64,000 nucleotides of DNA. Source: Haloarchaeobius iranensis. GTDB taxonomy: Archaea; Halobacteriota; Halobacteria; Halobacteriales; Natrialbaceae. Of the stretch, positions 16,114-24,819 are shown one piece after another (positions within the stretch are counted from its first letter, which is position 1; each line of letters opens with the position of its first letter). The position numbers and the translations under genes are program-made. The stretch is from assembly GCF_900103505.1 (NCBI RefSeq), contig NZ_FNIA01000007.1:62001-126000 (forward strand). Reading direction: 5' to 3'. The notes under the pieces are model-generated. The model searched no databases. It saw nothing but the letters and a program-made list of their open reading frames with translations, and was not told the origin of the DNA.

Positions 16114-17970
16114 TCACGTCCGGATCTCGAACCGCGCGCCGCCGTCGTGCGAGTCGACCAGCTCGACGGTCCACCCGTGGGCGGTGACCACGCGCTCGAC
16201 GATAGCCAGCCCGAAGCCGGTGCCGTCCGGGTCCGAGCTCTCTCCGGCCTCGAACAGCTCCTCCTGGACCGATTCGGGCACGCCGACGCCGTCGTCCGCG
16301 ACGAAGAAGCCGTCCGCAGCGAGTGTTCCGACCGTGACCGTGAGCTCGTGGGCGTCGTCGGGTGCGCCGTGCTCCAGCGCGTTGCGGTACAGGTTCTCGA
16401 ACACCTGCTGCAGTCGGTCCCGGTCGGCTTCGAGCGTCGTGTCGTCGACGACTGCCAGGGTCGCCGCCCCCGTCTCCACCGTCTCCCACGCCTCGGTGGC
16501 GAGCGCCCTGATCGAGACCGGTTGCCGGTCGCCGATCTCCCGCCCCTCACGGGCCAGCGTGAGGACGCCCTCGATGATGCGTTCCATCCGCTCGTGGGCG
16601 TTCGCTATCTTCCCGATGTACTCGTGGTCGACGTCCGCCCCGAGGAGGTCGAGGTACCCATCCGCCACGCTGAGCGGGCTCCGCAGGTCGTGGCTGACCA
16701 GGTGGGCGAACTCGTCGAGCCGCTCCTTCTGGCGCTGCAGCTCCCGCTCGCGCTGTTTCAGTTCCGTGATGTCCGACGAGATACCACAGACGCCGACGGG
16801 GTCGCCGTCGCCGCCGTACAGCGGGACCTTCACCGAGTAGTAGGTCCGTTCGTCGCCCTGGAACTTGCCGGTCTCCTCTATCTGGATTGCTTCGCCGCGT
16901 TCGACGGCCAGCCGGTCGTTCGCGTGGACCTCCTCGGCGTGGGCGTCGTCCTGCAGGTCGAAGTCGGTCTTGCCGACCGCCTCGCCCGGCGCCAGCCCGA
17001 GCAGCTCCCGGAAGCTGTCGTTGACGAGTTCGTACCGGCCGTCGAGGTCCTTGATGTAGATGTTCGCCGCGGTGTTGTCGAGGATGGCCTGCAGCTGCTC
17101 GTTCGTCCGTCGCAGGTCCGCCTCGCTCTCCAGCCGGTCGAACGCCTGCGTGACGTGGGTGACGAGGAGCTCCGCGAGCTCCCGGTCGGTCTCGGTGAAG
17201 GCGTTGGCCTCCTCCGAGATGGCCTGGAACACGCCGTAGCGACCGACCGGGACGCTGACCGCCGAGCGGAACTCCGGCTGGTCCGGCTGGGCGGTCGTGT
17301 CCTCGCGGACGTCCCTCACCAGCACCGACTCGCGCTGTCTGTACGTGTGCCCGAGGACGCCGTCGTCGACGGTCGGGAGGTCGTCCTCCGGTCGGTAGCT
17401 GCGCTCGGTCAGGGGGACGAACCGGCCGTCTTCGAGCACGTAGATGCCGGAGACGTCGAAGTCGAGGATGCGGTCGGCCGCGACCAGCGCCTGGTCGACG
17501 ACGGTCTCGCGGTCGTGCGCCCCGGCGATGGCGACTGCGTGGTGATGGAGCCCCTCGAGGCGGCCTCGCGTCTCCGCCAGCCCGCGTTCGGCGCGGCACT
17601 GGTCCACGGCGTTCCTGATGCGCTCACGGAGGAGCTTGCGGGCCTCCGTGCCGCTCTTCCGGAGGTAGTCGGTGACACCGGCGGAGATCGCCTCGCTTGC
17701 GACGGACTCGGAGCCGGTGCTGGTGAACATGATGAACGGGAGACGGTCCCTGCGTCCCCGGACGGCCGCCAGCAGGTCGAGGCCGTCAATCCCGGACATC
17801 TCGTACTCGCTGACGACGCAGTCGATCCGCGTCTCACCGAGGCGGGTGAGCGCGTCCGCGCCGGTCGTCGCGACCAGACAGTCGAACCCCGCGTCCTGCA
17901 GATACTCCGCGGTCCTGCGGCCGGCGTCCCGGTCGTCGTCCACGCAGAGGACGCGGAGGTCGTCTGGCAT
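16114..17970 (-). CDS. receiver-GAF-PAS hybrid sensor histidine kinase with Glu at the phospho-site
   Basis: A 618-residue soluble kinase. An N-terminal receiver domain (1-120) has the acidic pocket CVDDD and conserved Lys in YLRKSG. The phosphoacceptor position (residue 55) is Glu (VVSEYEM) instead of Asp. A GAF domain (about 140-290) and a PAS domain (310-425, NIYIKDLDGRYELVND) follow. The kinase core shows LVSHDLRSPL (His near 426) and a full HATPase with ENLYRNALEHG, DDGVGVP and GTGFGLAIVE. There are no membrane helices. The start at 17970 (MPDDLRVLCVDDD) is preferred to an upstream in-frame ATG at 18003. The ligand is unknown. Confidence 0.93.
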   Translation of the reverse strand: MPDDLRVLCVDDDRDAGRRTAEYLQDAGFDCLVATTGADALTRLGETRIDCVVSEYEMSGIDGLDLLAAVRGRRDRLPFIMFTSTGSESVASEAISAGVTDYLRKSGTEARKLLRERIRNAVDQCRAERGLAETRGRLEGLHHHAVAIAGAHDRETVVDQALVAADRILDFDVSGIYVLEDGRFVPLTERSYRPEDDLPTVDDGVLGHTYRQRESVLVRDVREDTTAQPDQPEFRSAVSVPVGRYGVFQAISEEANAFTETDRELAELLVTHVTQAFDRLESEADLRRTNEQLQAILDNTAANIYIKDLDGRYELVNDSFRELLGLAPGEAVGKTDFDLQDDAHAEEVHANDRLAVERGEAIQIEETGKFQGDERTYYSVKVPLYGGDGDPVGVCGISSDITELKQRERELQRQKERLDEFAHLVSHDLRSPLSVADGYLDLLGADVDHEYIGKIANAHERMERIIEGVLTLAREGREIGDRQPVSIRALATEAWETVETGAATLAVVDDTTLEADRDRLQQVFENLYRNALEHGAPDDAHELTVTVGTLAADGFFVADDGVGVPESVQEELFEAGESSDPDGTGFGLAIVERVVTAHGWTVELVDSHDGGARFEIRT

Positions 17971-18130
17971 CCGTATTTCGAGGAAGAGCCACGGAACCGA
18001 CATGATTCTTGCGCTTGTCGGACGTTGACAGGGGCCGTGGTATCAGGGACCAGCTGACGCGCCGACCACGCTGTCGGGGACGTCCTAGCCCTCACCGGCC
18101 TGATACGCCCCGGGGTGGCAGGAACAGCGG

Positions 18131-18724
18131 TCAGGCCCTGGCGGCGGGTGCGAGCTGGCTCTCGACGGCGGTCGGGCCGTCGAGCGGGAGGCGCATCTCG
18201 AGCTCGACGGCAGCTCGGTCGGCGACCTGGAAGCCGAGCTTGCGGTAGACGGCGATGGCGGTCCGGTTCTCGTTCGCGACGTTGAGCCGCAGCGCCCGGT
18301 GGCCCGCGGCGGCCGCGTACGCGATGGCGTGTCTGGTGAGCTCGGTCCCGAGTCCGCGGCCGTGGGACGCCGGGTCCACGTAGACCAGGAACTCCGGCTC
18401 CTCGCCGTCGTGTGGGGCGAACCCGGTGTGTCCGACGACCCGCTCACCGTCCCACGCGAGCAGGTTGGTGCCGCGTGCGTGGAGGGTCCGCAGCCAGTCA
18501 CGAATCCCCCGCTCGCTGATCGGTGGGAGCCCCATCGAGCGGTGTTCCTGCGGGTAGTCCAGGTACATCTCGACGAGTTCCTCCGGGGTGTCGTCGGCGG
18601 CGGGAATCGGCTGTATCAGGTAGTTCGTCCCGTGCTTGCCGACGAACCGTGGACAGCGTGGCGGACAGTGAGTCGTCCCTTCACAGCCGTCCACGTTCCA
18701 GCCACCGCACGCGTTCGTTGCCAT
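18131..18724 (-). CDS. GNAT acetyltransferase with an N-terminal Cys cluster
   Basis: A 197-residue GNAT-fold protein. The acetyl-CoA loop appears as YVDPASHGRGLGTELTRHAI and the last strands as LRLNVANENRTAIAVYRKLGFQ. In front of this lies a short Cys-rich segment, CGGWNVDGC and HCPPRCPRF, giving four cysteines in about 20 residues that could bind a metal. A separate zinc-binding N-terminus is unusual for GNATs; it may aid folding or protein contacts. The substrate is unknown. The start at 18724 is used; an in-frame start at 18742 adds only six residues. Confidence 0.85.
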   Translation of the reverse strand: MATNACGGWNVDGCEGTTHCPPRCPRFVGKHGTNYLIQPIPAADDTPEELVEMYLDYPQEHRSMGLPPISERGIRDWLRTLHARGTNLLAWDGERVVGHTGFAPHDGEEPEFLVYVDPASHGRGLGTELTRHAIAYAAAAGHRALRLNVANENRTAIAVYRKLGFQVADRAAVELEMRLPLDGPTAVESQLAPAARA

Positions 18725-18864
18725 CCTGCGATCACTGTACACAGCTACGGGGCGGACCGAGGAGGGAGCTCGCCCGTCTATGTACGGGGTTTAAACATAC
18801 GCGTGGCAGATGCGGTCCTCCAGAGTCGAGCGAGAGAACCAACGACACTGGCCGCAGCCGACAC

Positions 18865-20388
18865 TCAGACCGACGACAGCTCGTGGTCGTCGTCGATGTC
18901 CTCGAGCAGCTTCCCGATGGTGTACTCCTCGGAGCCGGTCGGCGAGAGCACCATGCCCGCCAACTCGGCGTCGAGTTCGTCGACGTCCGCCCGCTCGGTC
19001 TCCCGCTGGAGTTCGGTGAACGCCACCATCGCATCGGTCGGTTCGTCGCTGTCGGGCGTCGACCCAGCATCCGCACCGAGGCCGGCGTCGGTCCCGTCCT
19101 CGTCGTCGAACGTGAACTCCTCGGACGAGCCGAACCCGCCGTCGACGCCGAACCCATCGCCGGTGTCCGAGTCGCCGTCCGTTCCGAGGTCGTCGGGTTC
19201 GAACGCACCGTCACGGGTCCCGAACTCGTCTTCGTCGGTGCTCCCGCCCGGCGAGACCGGCTCCGGAACGAAGTCGCCCGGTTCGCCCGGTCCGGTGGGG
19301 TCGACGGTGCTGGCGTCGTCGTCGACGGTTCCCTCGGCGACGACCGGCGCGTCCGAGTCCGCCAGCGCCGTCGCGGGTTCGACCGGGTCGGGGCTGTCGG
19401 TCGACGCTGGGCCCGGTGTGGCAGCGTCGCTCCCCTCCTCCGCCGTCGGCGACGCCGATTCGAACACGGTGGCCGCGAACTCGTCGGGGTTCGGGTCGGC
19501 CGACTCTGGCCGCGCCGCCCGTGCGGCGACCGCGCCCGTCAGTTCGGTCACGACCAGCCCGGAGACCCGGTGGTCGTCGCCCAGGGCCGTCACGATGCGT
19601 TCTGCCTGCCAGTTCGTCCCGATGGCCACGTCGAGGACGCGCCACGCGCCGCCGTCGCGGTCGTCCGCGTCGGCGTACAGCACCGAGAGCGCGTTCGTCA
19701 GGTCCTCGAGGACGGAGACCTCGCGCGCACCACGGTCCGCGGAGTCCACCGACAGCCGGAGGTGGTAGTACCGGTCGTGGTCCGCGTCCGAGCCGCCACC
19801 GACGATGGCGTCGGCCGCCTCGTTGACGACCGCCCGGGGCGGTGCGTCGAGGCCGTCCCCGGGGTCCGGGAGTTCGGCGAGCGTCGGGATGGTCCCCTCC
19901 TCGCGGCGGAATGCGCCGTCGGGTACGTGCTCGGCGACCGCCGACGTGCCCGCGCCGGAGCCGGCCCCCGTGAGCAGGGTCTCGTCGAGCACCTGCGGGT
20001 CGGCGTCGCGCCCGACCGTCCGGACGGACTCGACCGTCGGCGGCGTCAGCAGCGACAGCGCCGTCTCCGGCGCGTCGAGCCACACGGCGAGCACGACGCG
20101 ACGCGACTCGCCCGGTGCGAGTTCGCCACGCCAGACGAGCTCGCCGCCGTCGTAGCAGGTCCAGCCGTCGCCGCCGTACTCCGGGTGGTAGCCGACACGG
20201 TCGGGCTCGACCGTCGCCGGCAGCTGCTCGACGAGCGTGACTTCCGTTCGTTCCTCGCGCTCCGACCGAAGTTCGTACGAGACGGCCGGTAGCGGTAGCG
20301 AGTCCACGTCGAGTCGTTTCGCGACGACGATGCCCCCCCGGGCGACCGTCATCCCGTGTCGACGGGTGTCCCCGTTCGTATGTTCCAT
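18865..20388 (-). CDS. large acidic protein with beta-rich N-terminus, function unknown
   Basis: A 507-residue protein. Residues 15-115 are likely beta-rich and well ordered, with YELRSEREERTEVTLVEQLP and a WTCYDGGELVWRGEL strand pair. A second block (about 180-280) may be folded, including SVLEDLTNALSVLYADAD and DVAIGTNWQAERIVTAL. The remainder (280-450) is low-complexity Asp/Glu/Gly/Ser/Thr/Pro sequence with almost no hydrophobic residues, ending in a helix FTELQRETERADVDELDAE and YTIGKLLEDID. No membrane segment. I do not recognise the family. It is monocistronic with an AT-rich promoter region before 20388. Confidence 0.75.
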   Translation of the reverse strand: MEHTNGDTRRHGMTVARGGIVVAKRLDVDSLPLPAVSYELRSEREERTEVTLVEQLPATVEPDRVGYHPEYGGDGWTCYDGGELVWRGELAPGESRRVVLAVWLDAPETALSLLTPPTVESVRTVGRDADPQVLDETLLTGAGSGAGTSAVAEHVPDGAFRREEGTIPTLAELPDPGDGLDAPPRAVVNEAADAIVGGGSDADHDRYYHLRLSVDSADRGAREVSVLEDLTNALSVLYADADDRDGGAWRVLDVAIGTNWQAERIVTALGDDHRVSGLVVTELTGAVAARAARPESADPNPDEFAATVFESASPTAEEGSDAATPGPASTDSPDPVEPATALADSDAPVVAEGTVDDDASTVDPTGPGEPGDFVPEPVSPGGSTDEDEFGTRDGAFEPDDLGTDGDSDTGDGFGVDGGFGSSEEFTFDDEDGTDAGLGADAGSTPDSDEPTDAMVAFTELQRETERADVDELDAELAGMVLSPTGSEEYTIGKLLEDIDDDHELSSV

Positions 20389-20533
20389 TGATGCCCCCCT
20401 TCGCGTTCCACCCACATTTCAACTCTACAATAGTTATAACTTCCCTACAATTCCAGTGGGCCGAACTGTTGCTTTTACCGAGAATAAACCGGGAACGATT
20501 CGCACGGTGTTTCAGCCCGTCGCCTTCACCGAC

Positions 20534-20599
20534 CTTTATTGCTCACAGTCCGTACGGTACGACAGCATGACACACGAGCATCTGGAGGCGGTTCGATGA
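20534..20599 (+). promoter_or_regulatory. promoter, leader ORF and Shine-Dalgarno of the SDR gene
   Basis: A TATA-like CTTTATT (20534-20540) sits about 27 bases before an ATG at 20567 that opens a 10-codon frame (MTHEHLEAVR, stop 20597-20599). The stop overlaps the SDR start by ATGA, and GGAGG (20584-20588) precedes the SDR ATG by 7 bases. A leaderless mini-ORF coupled to an SD-led gene is therefore possible. Sequence is seen; translation of the leader is inferred. Confidence 0.5.
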
Positions 20600-21372
20600 G
20601 TACCGAACAGTTCGCGGTCGACGGCGACGTGGCCATCGTCACCGGGTCGTCGAGCGGCATCGGCCGGGTGATCGCCGAACGCTTCGCCGACGACGGCGTC
20701 GACGTGGTCGTCTGTTCGCGCGAACTCGACAACGTCGAGCCAGTCGTCGAGGGCATCGAGGACAGCGACCGGCCCGGTAGCGCGCTCGCCGTCGAGTGCG
20801 ACGTGACCGACCGCGACGCCGTCGAGGCGCTCGTCGAGGCCACCGTCGAGGAGTTCGGGGGCATCGACGTGCTCGTCAACAACGCCGGCGCGTCGTTCAT
20901 GGCGAACTTCGACGACATCAGCCCGAACGGCTGGCAGACCATCGTCGACATCAACCTCACGGGCACCTACCACTGCACGCAGGCCGCCGCAGAGCACCTG
21001 AAGGAGTCGAACGGCACCGTCATCAACCTCTCAAGCGTCGCCGGCCAGCAGGGCGCACCGTGGATGAGCCACTACGCCGCCGCCAAGGCCGCCGTCGAGA
21101 ACCTCACGAAGACGCTCGCCTACGAGTGGGCCGACGACGACGTGCGCGTCAACTGCATCGCCCCCGGCTTCGTCGCCACCCCCGGCGTCGCCAGCCAGAT
21201 GGGCGTCACCGCCGAGGAGCTCGACCGCGACGAGGTGAAACGCCGCATCGGTCTGAGCGAGGAGATCGCCGACATCGCGCAGTTCCTCGCCTCACCCGCG
21301 TCCTCCTACGTCGTCGGCCAGACCATCACGGCCGCCGGGCTGCCGGACATCATGGAGAACCCCGACGTCTGA
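20596..21372 (+). CDS. short-chain dehydrogenase/reductase
   Basis: A 258-residue SDR. The NAD(P) loop is IVTGSSSGIGRVI (about 17-29), NNAGA marks the central strand, and the catalytic Ser, Tyr and Lys lie in NLSSVAG and SHYAAAKAAVEN. The C-terminal segment ASPASSYVVGQTI is typical of the FabG-like classical SDR type. The cofactor specificity is not certain: the Cys-Ser-Arg after the second strand (VVVCSRELDN) suggests NADPH. The substrate is unknown. The start at 20596 has a good Shine-Dalgarno, the longer in-frame version begins with a non-conserved segment. Confidence 0.93.
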   Translation: MSTEQFAVDGDVAIVTGSSSGIGRVIAERFADDGVDVVVCSRELDNVEPVVEGIEDSDRPGSALAVECDVTDRDAVEALVEATVEEFGGIDVLVNNAGASFMANFDDISPNGWQTIVDINLTGTYHCTQAAAEHLKESNGTVINLSSVAGQQGAPWMSHYAAAKAAVENLTKTLAYEWADDDVRVNCIAPGFVATPGVASQMGVTAEELDRDEVKRRIGLSEEIADIAQFLASPASSYVVGQTITAAGLPDIMENPDV

Positions 21373-21493
21373 GGAGTCGGCCCACGCCGGGTTCTTACGC
21401 CGGACCACGCCGAGTGCGTTCATCTCGGTTCCACGTTCTCTGCACGAAAATGGGGAGTAATCAAGTTCCCACGGCCCCAACTGCAGCAGTATC

Positions 21494-22501
21494 GTGACAG
21501 ATTATCACGTCCATCTACCGGTCGCCGCACAGGATTCGGTGCAGGACTTCGTCGACATGGCGGTCCGCGCCGAAGAACTCGGGTACGACTTCGTCTGGCT
21601 GCCAGAGACGTGGGGACGGGACGCCGTCACCGTGATGACGAGCATCGCCCACGCCACGGAGGAGATCGGTATCGGCTCCTCCATCATGAACGTCTACTCA
21701 CGGTCGCCCGCGCTGCTCGCACAGACAGCCGCGACGCTGCAGGAGGTCTCCGACGGGCGGTTCCGCCTCGGCATCGGCCCCTCGGGTCCGGCGGTCATCG
21801 AGGGCTGGCACGGCATCGACTTCGGCAACCCGCTCCGACGCACCCGCGAGTACGTCGACATCGTCAAGATGGTGCTCGAGGGGAAGGAGCTGGACTACGA
21901 CGGCGAGTACTTCAACCTCTCCGGGTTCCGGCTGCGCTGTGACCCGCCCGAGCCGCGGCCGAAGGTCGACGCCGCCGGCATGGGCCCGAAGGCCGTCGAG
22001 CTCGCGGGGCGGTTCGCCGACGGCTGGCACGCCATCCTGTTCACGCCGGAGGCGATGCGCGACCGCCTCGAGGACTTCGACCGCGGGGTCGAGATGGGCG
22101 ACGGCGACCGGAGCGAGCAGGACGTGACGCTCTCGCTGACCTGTGCTGCGCTCGACGACGGCGAACGGGCGCGCCACCTCACGAAGCAGCACTCGGCGTT
22201 CTACGTCGGCGCGATGGGCACCTACTACCGCGACTCGCTCGCCCGCCAGGGCTACGAGGACGAGGCCCACGACATCGCCGCGAACTGGATGAACGGCGAC
22301 CGCGAGGCCGCACTCGACGTGTTCACCGACGAGATGCTCGACGACTTCACGGCCGCCGGGACGCCCGAGCGCGCTCGGGAGGAGCTGGCGAAGTTCGCGG
22401 CGATCGACGGCGTCGACAACATCAGCGTCGGCTTCCCGCGTGCCGCGTCCCGGGAGGAGATTCACGAGACCCTCGACGCGCTCGCGCCCGACCAGCGCTG
22501 A
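21494..22501 (+). CDS. LLM-class F420-dependent oxidoreductase
   Basis: A 335-residue luciferase-like TIM-barrel oxidoreductase, probably using coenzyme F420. It has MAVRAEELGYDFVWLPETWG near the N-terminus, GIGSSIMNVYSRSPALLAQTAA, RFRLGIGPSGP and the RRTREYVDIVKMVLEG helix. These match the haloarchaeal NP1902A-type subfamily related to F420-dependent methylene-H4MPT reductase (Mer). The start is GTG at 21494. It may be transcribed with the preceding SDR gene (gap 121 bases), though an AT-rich stretch before it could be its own promoter. The substrate is unknown. Confidence 0.92.
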   Translation: MTDYHVHLPVAAQDSVQDFVDMAVRAEELGYDFVWLPETWGRDAVTVMTSIAHATEEIGIGSSIMNVYSRSPALLAQTAATLQEVSDGRFRLGIGPSGPAVIEGWHGIDFGNPLRRTREYVDIVKMVLEGKELDYDGEYFNLSGFRLRCDPPEPRPKVDAAGMGPKAVELAGRFADGWHAILFTPEAMRDRLEDFDRGVEMGDGDRSEQDVTLSLTCAALDDGERARHLTKQHSAFYVGAMGTYYRDSLARQGYEDEAHDIAANWMNGDREAALDVFTDEMLDDFTAAGTPERAREELAKFAAIDGVDNISVGFPRAASREEIHETLDALAPDQR

Positions 22502-22564
22502 CGCTCGGACCGCCGGAAGCTTGAGGCTGCTCTGCGGGCCACGTTGGCTCTGGTAGCCAACCAG

Positions 22565-23010
22565 ATGTCCGATGTCCCCGCCCTCAGCGTCGCACTCGCG
22601 GCGGCGGCGGCAGCCGGTACCGCGTTCCTCTCGTTCGTCGGGTACCGCCGGAGGCACCGCCCCGTCGCTCGCACCCTCGTGCTCCTGGCCGGTGTGACCG
22701 CTGCCTACGCCGGCATCTACGCCGTCAGTCTCCCGGTCCCGGCCAGCTCCCTCCGCACCGTCCTCGGGACCGCGCAGTGGTTCACGCTCGCGCCGATTCC
22801 GGTCCTCTGGCCGTTCTTCGCGCTCGAGTACACGGGTCGGGTCGAGTTCATCACGCCACGTATCGCGGTTGCGCTCGGCGTCGTCCCGGCGCTGGCTGTC
22901 GCCGGGGCACGCTGCCCACTGGTCGCGAACGCAGTCAGCATCGCCGGTGGCTCACCGGTCGCCGGGTTGGACCTGCTCCCGTTCTGGCTCCCGGTGACGG
23001 CGGCGCAGCT
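22565..23010 (+). pseudogene. N-terminal 7TM remnant of a histidine kinase
   Basis: From the ATG at 22565 the frame encodes hydrophobic helices with the sequence PVLWPFFALEYTGRVEF, near identical in pattern to the 7TM domain of the kinase at 8,490-10,193 (PVLWLLFALEYTGRD). After about 145 residues the homology stops around 23,010. The frame then runs on antisense through the AbrB-PhoU gene without coding character. The PAS, His and ATPase domains are all missing. Either a decayed kinase gene, or a small orphan membrane-sensor fragment. The end coordinate is approximate. Confidence 0.7.
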
Positions 23011-23076
23011 GACGGACCGGACGACCCGTGACCGACACGCGGAACGGGACCACCACAGCGAGGCTTACCGTCGCCG

Positions 23077-24141
23077 TCAGGGGGTCGACTCGCCGTCGAC
23101 GACCTCTCCGGTGTCCTCGACGTCGCCCACGCTGGCGGCACCGGCCCCGGTCGTCGTGGCCCCGAGCGCGGCCCGTGCGACGGCACGGCCGCCCTCCGCC
23201 GTTCGGGCCACAGAATCGAGCGCACGCAGGAGACGCGGGTCGGTGTCGGACGCAGTCTCGAACAGCGCCGTCTCGACGGTCTCCTGCTCCGCCGTGAGCG
23301 ACTCGGTGCGCCCGAGCAGGTCGGTGACCTCGTCGACGGTCGCCCCGTCGAGCACCAGTTCGGTGGCGTCCTCGAGGAGCGTTCGAGCGTCGGTCGCGAG
23401 CGTCTCGAAGGAGTCGACGAACCCGTCCGGGAGCGGGCGCTCGACCGACTCGGCGACGCTGGCGACGATGACGCCCTCGTCCGCGAGTCGCTCGTACTCA
23501 CGGGCGACCCGGCAGTGTGTGAACAGGTCGGGACGGCTCACCCCGAGGGCGTCGGTCTCCTCGAAGTCGCTGAGCGAGCGGTTGAAGTGCCGCACGACCA
23601 TGCCCGCGAGCCGCTGGACCTCGGCCGCGCGCTCCCGGAGGTCGGTCGGACTGCCGTCCTCGCCGTCGACCAACGTTTCGACGGCGGACCGATGCAGCGA
23701 CAGCGCCGTGAACTGCAGCTGGAGGACGGACTGCTGGACCGAGACGTCCGCGGCGTCGAGCAGGCTCCGGACGGTGACGGCTGCCTCGTCCGCGGCGACG
23801 ACCTGGAGCCCGACGGTGTCACGGGCGACATTCGTTACCTGCCGCCGCTGGGCGTCGCCGAACCCGTCCGGCGCGGTCAGGGTTATCTCGTCGAAGCCCG
23901 CGGCGTACAGTCCCCGGAGGACCGTCGCTATCGTCTCGGGGGGCTCGCATCCGAGCTCGACGGTGCGCTCGGCGAGGCCCTCGCCGTCCGTCCGCGAGGC
24001 CCGAACGACGAGCGAGCCGTCGTCGTGGGTGTAGAGGTGGACGTCCTCGCCGGCCTCGATGTGGTGTTCGTGCGCCCAGTCCTTCGGCAGCGAGACCGTG
24101 TAGGTCGAGCCGCCGACCTTCTGAACCTTTCTCCGTTCCAT
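23077..24141 (-). CDS. AbrB-PhoU fusion, phosphate uptake regulator
   Basis: A 354-residue protein. Residues 1-45 are a SpoVT/AbrB-type swapped-hairpin DNA-binding domain (KVQKVGGSTYTVSLPKDWA) and residues 115-320 form a PhoU-like helical bundle (VRHFNRSLSDFEETDALG, CRVAREYERLADEG). The combination is typical of archaeal phosphate regulators, which are thought to sense transporter state and control transcription directly. It is the last gene of the pst operon, 2 bases after phoU. The PhoU metal-cluster motif E(D)xxxD appears only as the degenerate AREYERLAD. Direct autoregulation of the operon is inference. Confidence 0.9.
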   Translation of the reverse strand: MERRKVQKVGGSTYTVSLPKDWAHEHHIEAGEDVHLYTHDDGSLVVRASRTDGEGLAERTVELGCEPPETIATVLRGLYAAGFDEITLTAPDGFGDAQRRQVTNVARDTVGLQVVAADEAAVTVRSLLDAADVSVQQSVLQLQFTALSLHRSAVETLVDGEDGSPTDLRERAAEVQRLAGMVVRHFNRSLSDFEETDALGVSRPDLFTHCRVAREYERLADEGVIVASVAESVERPLPDGFVDSFETLATDARTLLEDATELVLDGATVDEVTDLLGRTESLTAEQETVETALFETASDTDPRLLRALDSVARTAEGGRAVARAALGATTTGAGAASVGDVEDTGEVVDGESTP

Positions 24142-24143
24142 TG

Positions 24144-24815
24144 TCAGTAGATGAGCGTCCGGTCGTTCTCGACCATGTACGCCGTCCGCGCCGCGATGTT
24201 CACCGCGTGGTCACCGATGCGTTCCAGATCACGGACCGTCAGGAGCAGCCGGGAGACGTCGTCGAGGACGCGCTCGACGGACCACGCGTCGGTGACGTGC
24301 TCTCGCTCGATGAGCGCCCGCACGAGCTGCTCGCTCGCCCGCAGTCCGTTCGCGTCCACCCTGTCGTCGCGGTCAGCCAGTTCGTAGCACGCCTCGACGT
24401 CCCGTTCTGCGTAGGCTGTCATCCCATCCTCGACCATGGCCTGTACGTCCTCCGCGAGGGCGACGACGTCGACTTCGGGGACGCTGCTGCGCTGTTCCGT
24501 CAGTGCGTACGTGCCGAGGTTCGACGCGAGGTCGCCGATGCGTTCGAGGTCGGTGATGATCTTGAACGACGCCGCGACGATTCGCAGGTCCGAGGCCACC
24601 GGCTGCTGGAGCGCGAACAGGTCGAGGCAGCGGTTCTCCAGGGCGACGTACGTCTGGTTCACCGCGTCGTCGCCATCGACGACCCGGTGGGCCGCCGTCT
24701 CGTCGCCGTCGAGAGCGTCCAGGGCCAGGGAGAGACGGCCGGTCACGAGGTCGCCCATCCCGGCCACCTCGGTTCGGAGGGTTTTCATCTCGTTCCGGAA
24801 GCCTTCGCGCGCCAC
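24144..24815 (-). CDS. phoU: phosphate signalling protein PhoU
   Basis: A 223-residue PhoU made of two three-helix repeats. Each repeat has the metal-binding E-x-x-x-D pattern: IITDLERIGDLASN (about 90-102) and LLTVRDLERIGDHAVN (about 193-207). PhoU links the Pst transporter to phosphate signalling and lowers uptake when phosphate is plentiful. It follows pstB by 4 bases. Unlike bacteria there is no PhoR/PhoB pair nearby; control in archaea likely runs through the AbrB-PhoU fusion encoded immediately downstream. Confidence 0.96.
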   Translation of the reverse strand: MAREGFRNEMKTLRTEVAGMGDLVTGRLSLALDALDGDETAAHRVVDGDDAVNQTYVALENRCLDLFALQQPVASDLRIVAASFKIITDLERIGDLASNLGTYALTEQRSSVPEVDVVALAEDVQAMVEDGMTAYAERDVEACYELADRDDRVDANGLRASEQLVRALIEREHVTDAWSVERVLDDVSRLLLTVRDLERIGDHAVNIAARTAYMVENDRTLIY

Positions 24816-24819
24816 GGTA

